From: Falciphora oryzae
Taxonomy: Eukaryota; Ascomycota; Sordariomycetes; Magnaporthales; Magnaporthaceae
Direction of reading: 5' to 3'
Length of the DNA: 25,640 bases
Assembly (NCBI GenBank): GCA_000733355.1
Contig: JNVV01000113.1
Location: 1 to 25,640 of the forward strand
Positions 1-9,757 of this stretch are shown in pieces. Positions within the stretch are counted from its first letter, which is position 1; every line of letters starts with the position of its first letter. The notes under the pieces are model-generated. The model was not told the DNA's origin, searched no databases, and saw only the letters and a list, made by a program, of their open reading frames with translations. Both the position numbers and the translations under genes were made by a program.

Positions 1-170
1 CGACAGCTTTCACTACCACCAACAGCAGCGCTTACAGCGCCCCGGCGTTTATTCGCCCCTTTTGCCGATTGCCCGCTCACCAACAAGGAGCGCCGGAATG
101 CGGCCCGAACTCCGTGTGCCTTGGGCTTGCCCCTTGGTTTGATTTTGTTAGCCGCCTTGATAGCAACACG
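1..170. other. Left flank, nothing recognised
   Basis: Sequence before the 73-bp repeat. One plus-strand frame is open from the window edge to TAA at 259-261 (86 codons) and runs through the repeat, so it may be the tail of a truncated gene or chance. I see no domain, RNA gene or repeat unit here. The homologous position at the other end of the window lies past base 25640, so I cannot tell whether the inverted repeat really starts at 171 or further left. Confidence 0.3.
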
Positions 171-243
171 TAGCCTAGTGTCAAGCTTAGGTAGCGCTAG
201 CACGTCGTATGCCCCCTGGGAGGCAGGGACTGGTAGATCCCGA
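171..243 (+). repeat. 73-bp exact inverted repeat, left arm
   Basis: The 73 bases are the exact reverse complement of 25568-25640. Weaker similarity continues inward: both copies are followed by cgacgttaaata and then a long CT tract. The repeat starts with TAGCCTAGTGTC and ends with TGGTAGATCCCGA. It precedes the 408-1634 gene here and the gag of Gypsy-2 at the other end, so it behaves like a shared upstream or leader module. Perfect identity inside heavily mutated DNA suggests it is young, too short to be a RIP target, or under constraint. Confidence 0.9.
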
Positions 244-300
244 TTTTCCGACGTTAAATAAACTCTCTCTCTCTCTTTCCCTCTCGCTCTCTCTTCACCA
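244..300 (+). promoter_or_regulatory. TATA-like box and CT tract upstream of the 408 gene
   Basis: TTAAATAAA at 254-262 is followed directly by a pyrimidine tract (263-295, mostly CT dinucleotides). This is a common fungal core-promoter arrangement. The first good ATG is at 408. The same TATA-plus-CT order stands in front of the Gypsy-2 gag on the other strand (25521-25556). Confidence 0.5.
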
Positions 301-407
301 CCACTTCCGGTCCTGCCCTTCTGCCCGCGCTTCCTCTTCTCCTACCTGCATCTAAGTTCCTGCTCGCTCGCGCCTCATTTCCCCTCCGTTTCCTGTTCTT
401 TTACAGC

Positions 408-1634
408 ATGGCTCCCAAAAATAAAGCTCCCAAATCTCCCCGCGGTGGTAGTGGTGGCGGTCGCGGTAGCAATCCTAGCAGCGAAGCTACGGGCGGTAGC
501 CGCGCCGCTCCCGCCGCTATAGCTAATAGCAGTAGCAATGGTGGTAGTGGTGGTAGTAGCAGTAGCAATCGTCCTCTCAATCGCCCTCCGCCTGCGGACG
601 AAAACGACGGCGACGGCTCGAGCGACGGCGGCTCGGGCGACGGCGTCCAGGACCCTCGTATCAAAGCTGTAAATGCGGCTCTACCCCGTTCCTTTCCCGG
701 TTTTATAGCTAACTTCCTCTTTTCCTCCCAGCCCTACCGCCTATACAATCAATCGAAATACTTGCCGGCGGTCGAAGTCCCCGACAACTGCGTCTCCTAC
801 GACGATATAATGTATATTTGCCGCCCCGCTGTCCTTCCTATTCCGCTTCGCTAACTTCCCAATCCCTCGTGCAAAATGTGTATTAGCTGTCTTCAGCGTC
901 TCGCCAACGGCATCGACGGTGCCGGTACTATGCGCTAGTGCTACTACAAAGCCTGTGTATAGCGCTCCTCATCCTGCTCTTTTCCGCTCCGTTTCCGGTT
1001 TTGCTAACGTGGTAATTCCAGCTACCAAAGGCCTCACCTGTGTAGGCTGCGCTCAATCTCGTGGTGCCTACGTTCAAATTGGTCGCTCCCTTTTGGTATC
1101 CGCTCGCGATTTCGTCGCTAACGTCTCGTTCCCGTCGCGGTAGCCTCCCACTGGTTCCGAAAACCAGGTTGCCGCTATTCTTCGTGCCCACTATCGTTAC
1201 ATACAATCCCTACCCAAAACCAATGCGAACCGCGATGCTGCTTTTACGGATATCCATACTGCTGCTAAAGTGTGTACCGCCTCTATTCCGGGCCGCTATC
1301 TGTTTTGTCCTAACATTTCTTTTTATTCCAAGCTAGCCATACCGGTTTGGAGCATGCGATCGCTGGGTATTGCCGTGTTTCGAAGGATATCCTTAAGCGG
1401 TCCGGTATTCCCTCCGGCGCCGGGTTTAGCCGCTCGTTCCCTGTCAGTCTTGGGAATGCCTTCGCTGCTGTGGCTGCCTCTAGTGGTTCGGGTCTAGTCC
1501 GCTCCCCCTCCGGTAACATGGTGCCCCCGGGCCAGGCCATGTCAGGCTGGGCCGAGAGGATCGTTGCTGAGTGGAGAACTGTACCAAGGTTTCCCCCCTA
1601 TATAGAATTAGCAGAGGCACCGAGGTCTACATAG
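408..1634 (+). pseudogene. Cys-rich protein gene of unknown function, four exons, two premature stops
   Basis: Unrecognised gene. The frame changes along it are explained by three introns with fungal signals: 812-886 (GTATAT donor, GCTAAC at 850, TAG acceptor), 955-1021 (GTGTAT, GCTAAC at 1003, CAG) and 1272-1336 (GTGTAC, CCTAAC at 1309, TAG). Exons 408-811, 887-954, 1022-1271 and 1337-1634 sum to 1020 nt, or 339 residues plus stop. The N-terminus is low-complexity Gly/Ser/Asn/Pro and starts MAPKNKAPK. Joining exons 2 and 3 gives a Cys-rich patch (CLQRLANG, CYYKAC, CVGC) that may bind zinc. A helical stretch follows (AAILRAHYRYIQSL). In-frame TAG at 936 and 1141 break it, as expected from RIP. 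It could be a gag-like ORF of another element or a host gene; no pol follows. Structure is inferred from sequence signals only. Confidence 0.5.
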
Positions 1635-1661
1635 ACATAACGGTAGTATGAATAATAATAA

Positions 1662-1752
1662 TCTAAAGACATTATTCTCTAAATTATAGCAGCTTGTTAC
1701 AGTTCGCTTCGCATTCTATTGTGGAGAGGAGGAGCTGAAGTACATCCACGAT
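1662..1752 (+). repeat. Helitron left-end block, copy 1 of 3
   Basis: This block recurs at about 4178-4290 and 14012-14104. Shared landmarks are an AT-rich start, the words AGCAGCTTGT and ATTCGCTTCGC (with a few changes), a TATTGTGGA word and an end at CCACGA. Differences among copies are largely C-to-T and G-to-A. The block has no convincing reading frame and probably holds terminal or 3'-untranslated sequence. Confidence 0.75.
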
Positions 1753-3749
1753 AGGATCTCCACAGTGCAATCCTCCACGAGACCGAAACAAGGGGCGACA
1801 GCATCCTAGGGGGGACAGTCTCGGGAGCAGAAATCCCAGGGCAGGAGCAGCTGAGATCCATCAAAGCTCAGCAAACGGGTCTCTCCCGCGAGCGGGAAAA
1901 GGCGATACACGGAATGCAGAGCGGGTCGGGCGATGGGCTGGCCATCTACAGCGCCACAACGCACAGCGGGGACGACAGCCCCGGCGGGCAGGACGACCCT
2001 GTTGCGGATGCAGATGATATAGCCACGTCCCGGGAGACTAAAGCGTTGATAGGAATCCGCTTCGGTCCCTCCACATCGTTTTGTAAAGTCGGAAGGCAAG
2101 TGGCCGAGTCCTTAACGCTTAACCGAAGATAAAGCATTGCCCTCCGGCTGATCTGTCGCCAGCTCGACCGACTGCGTCGCGACGAAAGCGGTACCCGCCA
2201 GCTCTGCCTGTTTATCGGGGGCGAAGGCGGCACCGGGAAATCGCGCGTTATCGCCGCCGTCGCCGAGTTGTTTACCCGTACGGCACAATGCCGTCGCCTT
2301 TTAGTAACAGCGACGTCCGGCACAGCCGCCGCGAATATCGACGGAATCACCATCCATTCCGCTTGCAAGTTTTCCAAAAACACGTCCACGAGAGCAGGCC
2401 GCGCCGGAGAACCAGACGGCTTCACATCGTCTGGCTTTGCATCTTTCCGTATTAACGGCCAGACCAAGATGGATTGGCAGGAGAAATACGTCCTAATTAT
2501 AAACGAGGTTAGCATATTGGGCGTGCGGACGCTTTACGCCGTCAACGATTAGCTCTGCAGGCTACGGGAGTCCAGCCGGGACTTTGGCGGCATCCCGGTG
2601 GTCGTTTTTTGCGGGGACTTCCATCAGTTTCGTCCCGTGCAGGAGAGATCGATTTTCTTCGCTAGCTTAAGTGTTCCGTGGGGGAGAGATGACCATTTCG
2701 GTCCGGAGCAGCGGCGATAACACGACGTGGCTTACGCCCTATGGAGGAAGTTTACCACGGTGGTAATGCTAAAGGAGCAAATCCGTGCCGCGCAAGACCC
2801 GCGACTACGGGGGCTGCTAACGCGCATTCGGCAAAAAATGCAGGACCGGTCGGACGTGGAGTATTTAAATAGGGCCTGCTACCAGGAAGGCCGGCGGATC
2901 CCGTGGGAATCGAATATTACGGTGGTAACGCCGCTAAACAGGAACCGCTGGAACCTAAATATCGAAGTGACGCTGGCTTTTTAAAGACAACGGCAGGCCC
3001 CGCTTAGGATTTTCGTTTCGACACATGAGTGGAAAAACGGCGAGCCGACGGAGGAGGAAGCGCTTATGATATTGGGCCACGGGGACGATAGCGCTATCCC
3101 GGTGCCTGCCGTTTTTATGTTCGCCCCTGGCATGCCCGTCGTTGTAAACCACAACATCCACCAAGGTTTGAAGCTGGTCAACGGTGCCAGCTATACGGCA
3201 ATCGACGTTGTCCTTGATAGGACGCACCCGGGCTACAGAGTTAACGCCGATACCGTGCTGCACTTCGGGCCGCCGGCCGGGATCTTACTCGCGTCGGAAA
3301 CGACGAGAGATTTTCGGTTCGTTGGCATGCCGCCGGGCACGGTGCTCCTAACGCCCATAAGCATTAAGATCGAGTGTTAAAGGAAGAGGCCGTGGCAACA
3401 GTACGACGTCTCTCGCAAAAGGCTTCCCTGCGTAGCAGCCTTTGCGTGCACGGACTATAAGGTGCAGGGAAGGACGTTAGACCGGGTGGCGGTGGAACTG
3501 CGGGGGACGAGGACGACTAATATCGGCGGCTAAGCGGTTCCGAGCACGTGCGACCCATACAGCCTGTACGTGCAGCTGTCGCGATGTAAGACGCTGGACG
3601 GCATCACGCTCCTGTTTAAGGCGCGGGAACGGGACTTTGTGGGCAATACAGTGCCCGAGGAGATGGCGCAGGCGGAACAAAGGCTGGAGCAATTGAGCGA
3701 GGAGACGATCCGGGCAGCGGGGTTATGGGACTGGTCGGGAGAAGATTGA
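1753..3749 (+). pseudogene. Pif1-type helicase remnant of Helitron unit 0
   Basis: C-terminal helicase part of a Helitron Rep-helicase, the enzyme that unwinds DNA during rolling-circle transposition. One frame runs the whole length without a frameshift, broken by stops at 2130, 2550, 2718, 2982, 3378 and 3531. Visible motifs: Walker A GGEGGTGKS (2217-2243), Walker B with Asp changed to Asn (IINEVS, codon 2502), GDFHQFRPV, the C-terminal DYKVQGRTL motif near 3456, and QLSRC. It aligns with the unit 1 helicase from about GQEQLRSIK to the end (near LWDW). Rep and the N-terminus are missing. Dead: no start codon, six stops, mutated Walker B. Confidence 0.9.
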
Positions 3750-4177
3750 AAAAAAAAGGAAGCGGAGGCGATTAGGTGGTCACATGTCGCGGATTTAAAT
3801 TTTAACGAGTTAGTCACGTGCTTTTTGCTTCTAAGCACGACTTTTTGATGACAGGAGACGCAAACCGCAAGCGGTTCGCCCAAAGGAGCTTTGAGGAACG
3901 AAATTTGGACCTGGCAATTTGGAAGTGCTGGAATTAGATGCCCAAAATCTAAGTTTTGCTGCGTTTGCACGCGTTCGGATGTTACCGTACCAAGGTCGGG
4001 ATGGCGCACTTTGGTGGCTTAGTTTAGCGTCTGTTTTAAACAGGGTGCACTGGTTACCTGGGTATGCCGAAACGTAATGGGGTGTGACGCAGAGATGGAC
4101 GCAAAAACAACCAGGGATGTCGCATGGTCAGCATCTAGATTAATTTTGCGTAGTTCCCTTCTGATTTCCATGTTTAA
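3750..4177 (+). other. Spacer after helicase of unit 0
   Basis: No credible gene. It is homologous to 13259-14011, but about 325 bp shorter. It holds one CACGTG (3815-3820), a perfect AACCGC-AA-GCGGTT palindrome (3863-3876) and AT-rich sequence up to the start of unit 1. It probably contains the helicase 3' UTR and the Helitron end. Confidence 0.55.
3863..3876. repeat. Perfect short palindrome in the spacer
   Basis: AACCGC, two-base loop AA, GCGGTT. The matching site in the second spacer (13695-13712) is longer: CAAACCGC-AA-GCGGTTTG, an 8-bp stem. Flanking CAGGAGACG is shared. A GC-rich stem next to the end of a Rep-helicase gene suggests a transcription terminator or the Helitron 3' hairpin, but no CTRR end lies 10-12 nt downstream. 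Confidence 0.6.
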
Positions 4178-4340
4178 TTTGAAAACATTTTTTTTTTTTT
4201 TTTTTTTTAAATCATGGGCAGCTTGTCACAGCTTATCACAATTCGCTTCGCACTTTATTGTGGAAAGGAGAAGCTGAAGTATATGCACGAATTTCTCGCG
4301 GTTTCGTGTGGAAAAGGGCTAAATTTGATATTTATATATC

Positions 4341-5491
4341 CTAGGGTTTTGTTCGGTTTACCGCGGCCTGCTCCAAGTCTGCGTACTTCTTCGGAAGATG
4401 GCGGCTGCGATGCGGTCGAGGCCCACTTTCCGACGTCAGAGGCCGGATTAAGCTAAGAAGGGAGTCGCTAGGACGAGCGGCGGTCGGTGGAGGAGCTGGG
4501 ACGGAAGCGGAGTTTGGGGGATCCTTTGTGTGAGGGAGGTTGTGTCCGGTTTGGGTTATTTCTGGGGGGGTTGTATTACTGTCGGATGGATTCGCTGGTT
4601 CGTTGGCAGGGTCCGAGACGCGCGGCCTTTTGGAGGGAGTAGTCGGGCCTGCCCGGCCTTCCTAGCGACTTGATCGCTTGGACGGTGGAGTCGGAGTCGG
4701 AGCCGATGTCGATACGGGCGCGGCCGAGGGAGGTCTTGGCAGGTACGTTAAATCGAGGACGCGAAGGGCCAGACGATTCGTGTGAGCAGTGCGGCCAGCG
4801 ATCTTCGCGGTGACGTTGAGAAAGGCGCCCGACGGTGGCGTTTTGACCTTTTGCCAGCGTTTGGTGTTTTCCAGGAAGCAAGCCACAGAGAACTGCACCG
4901 GAGCGGCTTTTGAAGCGTTATAGACGGATGTTTCGACGGTGAAGTGCCGGGGCTCCGAAGGCTTAGGACAGCTGTTGTTACCAGTGCGGACCGAGCCGAT
5001 GACGGTCACCATAGGGCACCACTGTTCTGGCAAGTGGCGACGGTACTCGTCGAAATCGGCCACATTTCCTGGGTGTTTGCGTACGTCAGCCGAAGCAAGG
5101 TCGCAGCGGGTGGATGGACGTGCCTTATTAAGCTCAGTGCCTGGATACTAATTTCCAAATCTCCGTTTGCGGAAAGGACGGTGGAAAAGCGGCCGTCGGC
5201 ATAGAAGAAGGTGTTGGGAAGGTATAGGTTTCGTTCGTCCCGCGTTATATAAACGTGGATGCGGGAGCGAATCGATTCGGCGATGATATTAGGATTGTCG
5301 AAGCCGTTTTCGTTGAAGATGTTGATATCCGCGTGGATCTCGACGTGATTTGGAACGTCCCGAGTCGAATCGTCCGTAATAGCGTCGATGAAATTACGTA
5401 AGTGGATGATGCTCGAGAATGTTGGCTGTCGAGATATGACGAAGGTGCTAAGCGGGGGGCGTTTCGTATCCGACGCTTGTGTTGGGAGCAT
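4341..5491 (-). pseudogene. Helitron accessory protein, copy 1 (possible OB-fold)
   Basis: Two exons, 5491-5149 and 5068-4341, joined over an 80-nt intron (5069-5148: GTATCC donor, GCTGAC branch site, CAG acceptor) that restores one frame of 356 residues. The distal copy has the same intron length and the same final TAG. One premature TAG (4662-4664) replaces a Trp codon that is intact in copy 2. The exon 1 protein includes VEIHADINIF and RSRIHVYITR. Exon 2 holds PMVTVIGSV (about residues 133-141), HFTVETSVY, GAFLNVTAKIAGR (about 195-207) and LALRVLDLTYL, a run of alternating beta strands I read as OB-fold-like, then a Pro/Ser/Thr-rich basic tail. Plant Helitrons carry RPA-like OB proteins, so an ssDNA-binding role is a reasonable guess but unproven. 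A TATA box lies 96 nt upstream. Confidence 0.7.
5069..5148 (-). other. 80-nt intron in the accessory gene, copy 1
   Basis: GTATCC donor, GCTGAC branch site and CAG acceptor on the minus strand. Its removal joins the two open frames in phase. The intron in copy 2 (14875-14954) is also exactly 80 nt, with GCTAAC and TAG. A shorter 44-nt alternative (donor at 5119) would also close the frame, but its AAG acceptor is AAA in this copy. Confidence 0.6.
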
Positions 5492-5586
5492 ATGAAGCGT
5501 GTGAAGTGCCTGGTCGGGTGAACAGGTTTATCCCCGAATCTGGTGAGGCGGGTGCTTAAGCGGATGAAGGAATACCTAGGCACGGC

Positions 5587-5642
5587 TATATAGATCAGGT
5601 AGGGTGCGGGGACGACTAAACTACCGCCTAGGTGACCTGATC
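5587..5642 (-). promoter_or_regulatory. TATA box and 8-bp inverted repeat upstream of the accessory gene
   Basis: TATATA at 5587-5592 lies 96 nt before the accessory ATG. Directly upstream, GATCAGGT (5593-5600) is repeated inverted as ACCTGATC (5635-5642) with 34 bases between. In copy 2 the TATATA (15415-15420) and 7 of the 8 bases of the inverted repeat survive. This may be a binding site for a dimeric regulator; that is inference from symmetry and position. Confidence 0.45.
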
Positions 5643-5763
5643 ACACGAACAGGGGAAAGAGACTAACGAGTGCTAGGACAAAATGATAAACGGGCGGACA
5701 GAGGAACGTGGTTACGTTTAAAGTTTAAAGCTGAAGTGATTGGTTTGTTAAGCGATGTGGCTG

Positions 5764-5833
5764 AGTTAGCCGGGAAGCGACCGGTGCCCCGGGACCGGGG
5801 CTGGCTGCCGGCCGGCGGGCAGGGACAGGGCTT
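5764..5833. repeat. 70-bp GC-rich double hairpin, copy 1
   Basis: Identical over 70 bp to 15592-15661, although the DNA on both sides differs at many C-to-T and G-to-A positions. It contains GCCCCGG-GA-CCGGGGC (5786-5801, 7-bp stem) and a second stem, CTGCC...GGCAG (5805-5822). It lies between the accessory gene and Rep. Candidate roles: Helitron subterminal hairpin, origin-like nick region, or a divergent promoter element. Confidence 0.65.
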
Positions 5834-5872
5834 GTTTGTGATGCTCCGTGATGCGAATGGAAAAGCGAAGGG

Positions 5873-5944
5873 GTGGGCGAGGGGTTGAAGTACGGGGGAA
5901 AGGAAAAGGTGGGCGAGGGGTTAAAGTACGGGGGAAAGGAAAAG
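5873..5944 (+). repeat. Two tandem 36-bp repeats
   Basis: Units 5873-5908 and 5909-5944 differ at one base (TTGAAG versus TTAAAG, a G-to-A change). They are purine-rich, and the third unit starts (GTG) but diverges. They lie 35 nt upstream of a TATA-like box. In unit 2 the retrotransposon insertion falls inside the first repeat. Confidence 0.85.
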
Positions 5945-5978
5945 GTGCAATGGTGTAATCGATGCGTTTCGGAGGGAG

Positions 5979-5984
5979 TATAAG
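5979..5984 (+). promoter_or_regulatory. TATA-like box upstream of Rep-helicase
   Basis: TATAAG lies 55 nt before the inferred Rep-helicase start at 6039, just after the 36-bp repeats. With the minus-strand TATATA at 5587 it makes 5492-6038 a plausible divergent promoter region of 547 bp. Confidence 0.35.
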
Positions 5985-8900
5985 CAAGGTGGGCTGGAGG
6001 GCCTTTTTTGAGGGCCGCAGGTTGGTGTTCTAGTGCCGATAACATACGCCGTCGATTTGGTCGAATTCGATATCGACGCCGCAAATGCGCGCAAAGCCGT
6101 TGCTTTGGACGAAATCGACTAAACGTATCCAGCTATGGATGCCACTAACGACGCTATGGACAGGATCCCGGCCGCCGGGTCTAGCGAAGCCGGCGAGGGT
6201 GATGCTGAAACCGCTCCGGCTCGAGAGGCCACCGGAGGGCATTTGCTGGAAGGATCGAAAGCCCGCGAAAGCCTAAAATCGGTAAGGCGTATTTGGGGCG
6301 AAAACAAAGTTCAATATTACCAGTGGGCGAATCGAGAAGTAGGGTTTTGTAACAAACTGTTAACGGCGGCTCGCGAGGTAAGAGATTGGGACGAAGCTAT
6401 GGTAAAGTTGAACAGGTTAATTTACAGACGAGCCCAGTAAGTCGGACGACGCAAGGTTAAGGAATCGGTCGACCTTATTAAGCCGGATAATTTGATAAAT
6501 TTAAAGGCCTGGTTTCATAAGGATTTATATGTTAAAAAAAACGACCGCGAAAAAATCGCCCTGCCTTTTAGGAAACTAGTTATTACGGATTTGCCGGCCG
6601 GTTTCGGTTTCGACAAATTCGGGCTTATGGTGCGAAAGGAACAGAAGCAATTAAAAAGTGTTTTAAAAGGTGGTGTGTCTATGGAGGTTAACGTGATTAA
6701 ACCGAGCCAGCCACCTTAGGGGCCGAAAAAGGAAACGGAAAGTCCATTTAACCGATTCCATTACCTCGACGCGCGCAATCGCGAAAACGTAGCGCACGTT
6801 AAATTAAATATCCGGACGTCCGCCGACATTTTCGAAAAGGGCCAAAGGCAGCATAAAACGGCTAGGACAAAAAAGCAAACCCGGCGGAACACGGGACATA
6901 TGGGTAACGAACAGGTCGGGGTAAATAAAAACCGCCAGCGGGTTAAAGCTAGAAGGCCGAGGAAAGATCCGTCTGCAAACAAACCGGTTACTAAGCCGGG
7001 GGACTTATTTCAAACATTCGAAGCTGCGTAAAACGAAGCCAAAAAGGCCGAGGGAGGGATGCATCCTAACGCATGCGATCGGGAAAGTTTAGCGCGTACG
7101 GGTCCCGGCATTCAAACCCTAGCAAACTTATTCCAAGCTGCGCAATTTAATTTTAACCGGGTCATATTGGAAAAAAGGCGCAGTTAAAAGCGGCGTCGCG
7201 GTTAAAGCCGGAAAGGTGGACCGTCGAAAAAAAGTCTAGCCGAAAGCTAAGGTACCGTACCGATAACGAAGTGGCTCAACGATCGTACTAAACAATGCCC
7301 CCCACAATAACCAACCGGCGGTCGAAAAAGCAGGGCGAATATAGGAAATGGTATTTCCAAACCGGGCAACGAACCTTAGGAATCGAGGAAAAAACGAAAT
7401 CCGAATAGCATCGGTTAGCCGCAATCAAAACGGGCCCGGACGGCGCCGCGTCCAAAAAGGAGCAACGACGAAAAAAGGCGAAATTTTACCAGCATTTTTC
7501 GCAATTTAAATAAAAAATTTGCCGAAAAGGAGCGATTGTCCCACGCGGGGGCGTAATATGCGGCTATCCCCGACAGCAAAAAGGTGTTTACCGTCCAGGA
7601 GTTTTACAAAGCGTTCCACGATAAGCGTACGCTACCGATACATACATGCATGGTTTGCTATCGCAAATGCGCCAGGACCGAGCTGGAAAAAATTGATTGG
7701 GATTAGTGGACGGCTAGTTTTATCGCGAAATTAAACGGCTCGCTTTTTAAATGTCGCGAATGCTTCCCCGCGGAAGAGAAGGTTTCGGGGTGTACAAATT
7801 ACCTAAGGCAGATAGGGAGTGGTATGTTGTTTCTTGCAAGCCAGCTCCATAGCCGCTTGGGTTGCGAGCATATGTTTCCGAACGAATTAAAGGGCCTTAC
7901 GCCAGTTGAGGAAAAGCTTATTGCGCTAAACTCATATTATAGGTTCATTACCAAATACAGTTTGCCGGAGGGGTGTAAACAAAGCGCGAAATATCCGAAG
8001 CACGTTAAAAGGCATATTATAGTATTCCCTAATAACGTACAAAACCTCGTTAGCAATGTTCTCCCCTACCCGCTATTAAAGGTAATGGATAAAATCCACG
8101 TCTTTTAGCAAAAGCCGGAAAAACCGGCACCGCGTAATTTATCAGCACTTTTGTCGGTAAGGCGCCGTATCGTCAAAAAGGCGCTGGTGTGGCTGAAGAG
8201 GAATAACCCGCTGTATGCGAAAATCCACATCGATACGGCCGAAATGGACACCTAGGAAGCGCCGCCGCACGGTGTGCCCCTTCAAGTTTACGCGCGTCTG
8301 GAGCGGAACGAGCCGTCAGCGTGGGAAAAAGCGTGAACGGGGCAGGTCGTACCACCTACGGAGCGCGGCCTAAAAGCAGGGGAACCGAAGGATATCCGAA
8401 AGGTTTTTGCAGCGCTAAAGCGGGGGGTTGATGTCGGAGGCGGCGGCGAGGCGTATATAGGCGGGGGAGCAGATTCGGAAGGCGAAGACGGGGGCGAGGA
8501 GGCGGCGGTAAAGCCGGAAAGTGCAGTTATTGCGATTTACGAAATCAGTTCGTCTGGGATGTTCGCTTTCGACGTAGGACCGGATGTTGCCGATGCTAAA
8601 AAGCTGCGGTACGTTTGCGACGCGCTGGGTCGCCGGGCCGCTAACGGGAACGAATCGATCGGGGTAACCTGGGTGGGACCAAGCGAGGGGCGGCGGGCTG
8701 GAGGAGCGTCCGAGCCGTACATCGGAATATCCCGCGGGGAGGACTTTGCCGATTCGTTAAACGCGCGGTTTTTCGCTAAAACCTTTCCAACGTTATTTCC
8801 AACGGGAAGCGGAGGCCCGCGATAAGCGGAAGAGCGTATCGAGGAAAAAGGGACAGGAGGAGGCACGCACGCGGCTACGGCGCGGGGTCTTATAGCGTTA

Positions 8901-9240
8901 AAAAATATAAGCCTAAAAAAGTAAGCCAGGGTGGTGCTACAACGATACGGCGGTCGCTTCGCAACGTATCACGTTTTCGCATTTCTCGTTTTTAATAAGG
9001 GGGTTAAATCGAAAAATCGTCGGGTAAGCATGCTCAGCGTAACGCGGCGAAACTTCGCCGACGTAAAGCGCCTCGTACGGTCGCTAAGTCCAAAGAGACT
9101 GGAAAAGGCCAAGGCCGAGCTGGAGTTGTCGGGGAAAACGGCTAACGAGGGGGTGAAACAACTGCTAAAGTGTTTGTCGCTATACGGGTTCCGCCAGCCG
9201 ATATCCAAGGAAAGCCGGCTTAGTATGCGGCGGAAAATCC

Positions 9241-9590
9241 TATCCCTTATCATCCGTCACGGCATCCCGGCGATTTGGTTTACACTTAACCCGAACGACC
9301 TAACAAATCCGGTAAAGCTAAGGCTATCGGTATACCGGACTCGCGATCCGGAAAACGCGGAGGCGTTTCTAACGAGCCTGGATGCGGCGTACAAGCGAAC
9401 GCGGCTGGCGGTTTCCAATCCCTTCAATTCGGCGATTTTTTTCTATAAAGAAATTTCCATATTTTTTAAGCACTATGTAAAAACGGGGGAGGATTCGGTA
9501 TTTGGACGCATCAACCAATACTTTAGGGCGGTCGAAACGAATAAGCGCGGGTCGCTCCACCTATACGGGCTGCTCTGGCTGTAGGGAAAC
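9241..9590 (+). other. Helitron-like N / HUH domain segment with lost catalytic His
   Basis: Most readable part of Rep. The frame 8931-9584 is open for 217 codons. IWFTLNPNDLTNP and RGSLHLYGLLWL are family signatures; the second should read HLH. CAC to TAC at 9564-9566 is a CpA to TpA change, the preferred RIP site, and would abolish metal binding and DNA nicking. A stop (TAG, 9582) follows the WL. Confidence 0.8.
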
Positions 9591-9686
9591 ATACATCTAA
9601 ATTCGATATTAAAAAACGTCCGCGGTAAACAGCAAGCGGCGTATCGAAAGCAGATCATCCAGTACGTAAACAGCGTGTTTGCGGAA

Positions 9687-9757
9687 GTGAGTATGGCGGG
9701 CCGAATCGTCATGTATTAGTAATAAAAGCCCATTCCGAACCAAGCTGATCAGCGCAG
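9687..9757 (+). other. 71-nt intron in Rep-helicase
   Basis: GTGAGT donor, GCTGAT near the branch position (9744), CAG acceptor. Removal joins ...VFAE to DLDQKALAAIQAERS in phase and explains the otherwise sudden frame change with no indel. Exon 1 ends on a codon boundary. Confidence 0.65.

Larger units (their letters stand above)
1662..4177 (+). mobile_element. Helitron unit 0, internally deleted
   Basis: The left 91 bp (1662-1752) match the left end of units 1 and 2, and the sequence then jumps at 1752/1753 into the C-terminal helicase region that sits about 9.5 kb downstream in unit 1. The simplest reading is one large internal deletion that removed the accessory gene, Rep and the start of the helicase. 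The left boundary is placed at A|TCTAAAGAC because homology with units 1 and 2 begins there, 27 nt after the stop of the neighbouring gene. The right boundary is where unit 1 begins. No clear CTRR terminus with a hairpin was found. Confidence 0.5.

Noticed and set aside
1..261. Plus-strand frame open from the window edge through the inverted repeat
   Set aside because: 86 codons with no recognisable motif; the second copy of the repeat does not sit in a coding context, so it is probably chance.
1946..2515. 189-codon minus-strand frame inside the unit 0 helicase
   Set aside because: Antisense to a clear helicase frame with recognisable motifs; not a gene.
5076..5119. 44-nt intron (GTCCAT donor) in the accessory gene
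   Set aside because: It restores the frame, but the AAG acceptor seen in copy 2 is AAA in copy 1 and the donor is poor; the 80-nt intron fits both copies.
6030..6033. CTAG as the 3' terminus of a Helitron, followed by a new unit
   Set aside because: The upstream hairpin is weak (GGCC only) and the frame of the Rep protein seems to start right after it; homology breaks support ends at 4177/4178 and 14011/14012 better.
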